Positions 63,862-64,000 of a DNA stretch of 64,000 bases are shown here, in pieces. Source of the stretch: Paenibacillus baekrokdamisoli (GTDB lineage: Bacteria; Bacillota; Bacilli; Paenibacillales; Paenibacillaceae); assembly GCF_003945345.1 (NCBI RefSeq), contig NZ_AP019308.1, forward strand, positions 1,116,001 to 1,180,000, given 5' to 3'. The notes beneath the pieces are model-generated. The model saw nothing but the letters and a program-made list of their open reading frames with translations, was not told the DNA's origin and did not search any database. Position 1 is the first letter of the stretch. Each line of letters starts with the position of its first letter. Made by a program: the position numbers and the translations under genes.

Positions 63862-64000
63862 AAGTCGATCCTTCCTTGATGTTGAATTTATAGCCGATTC
63901 CGCGAACCGTTATGATATACATAGGGTTAGTCGGATCGGGTTCAATCTTTTTGCGTAAATTGCTGATATGTACCATGAGAGTACGCGTATCACCCATACT
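63848..64000 (-). CDS. OmpR/PhoB-family response regulator, 3' end
   Basis: The last 50 codons run in from the window edge: [20 protein letters not shown], then [19 protein letters not shown] and a short tail ending in QR. This is the recognition helix and wing of the OmpR-type DNA-binding domain. The gene starts outside the window, and no linked histidine kinase is seen on this side. The stop overlaps the methyltransferase start by 14 bp. Confidence 0.92.
   Translation of the reverse strand, partial: SMGDTRTLMVHISNLRKKIEPDPTNPMYIITVRGIGYKFNIKEGSTYVQR

Overview
The window looks like chromosomal DNA of an endospore-forming, low-to-moderate GC Firmicute, most likely of the Paenibacillaceae (Paenibacillus/Cohnella type). 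This rests on spore genes (spoVM, a SpoVIF-like gene, a GerMN lipoprotein), strong AGGAGG-type ribosome binding sites, frequent GTG/TTG starts, an S-layer homology protein, and a gene order close to the Bacillus subtilis yloC-recG segment. No rRNA, tRNA, CRISPR array, phage module or intact insertion sequence was seen. Identifications come from reading translated sequences and from memory of the families; no database search was run.

Region 1 (1-20.6 kb, plus strand except rpmB) is a housekeeping block: remA, gmk, rpoZ, coaBC, priA, def, fmt, rsmB, rlmN, the PP2C phosphatase/PASTA kinase pair prpC-prkC, rsgA, rpe, a small membrane protein where B. subtilis has thiN, spoVM (26 codons), rpmB (minus), yloU, fakA, a DegV/FakB protein, recG and a SpoVIF-like gene. 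A tandem array of a ~76-bp repeat lies between priA and def.

Region 2 (20.7-32.1 kb) has an imperfect inverted-repeat element, a SRAP-domain protein and a DUF2515 protein. It then has a minus-strand proline/methionine-salvage cluster: mtnE, a T-box leader, proB-proA-proC, then mtnW-mtnX-mtnB, with mtnU divergent. The methionine-salvage genes downstream of proC appear to sit under the T-box of the proline operon.

Region 3 (32.1-42.1 kb) has a LysR regulator divergent from leuCD. Next comes a cell-envelope cluster: two tandemly duplicated amidases (copper-amine-oxidase-like N-domain, AMIN, Amidase_3), a GerMN lipoprotein and a large SLH protein. A frameshifted stub of the lipoprotein gene between the amidases records the duplication. 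Both amidases keep the same ECF-sigma-like promoter.

Region 4 (42.3-64 kb) holds nth, a small conserved-looking protein, a double-module bacterial dynamin (DynA type), an asymmetric heterodimeric ABC exporter, purT, an SGNH hydrolase with an ABC-2 transporter, parE-parC and a MarR regulator. It ends with a minus-strand operon: the 3' end of an OmpR-family response regulator, an rRNA-methyltransferase-like protein, an RluA-type pseudouridine synthase and a CapA-like lipoprotein.
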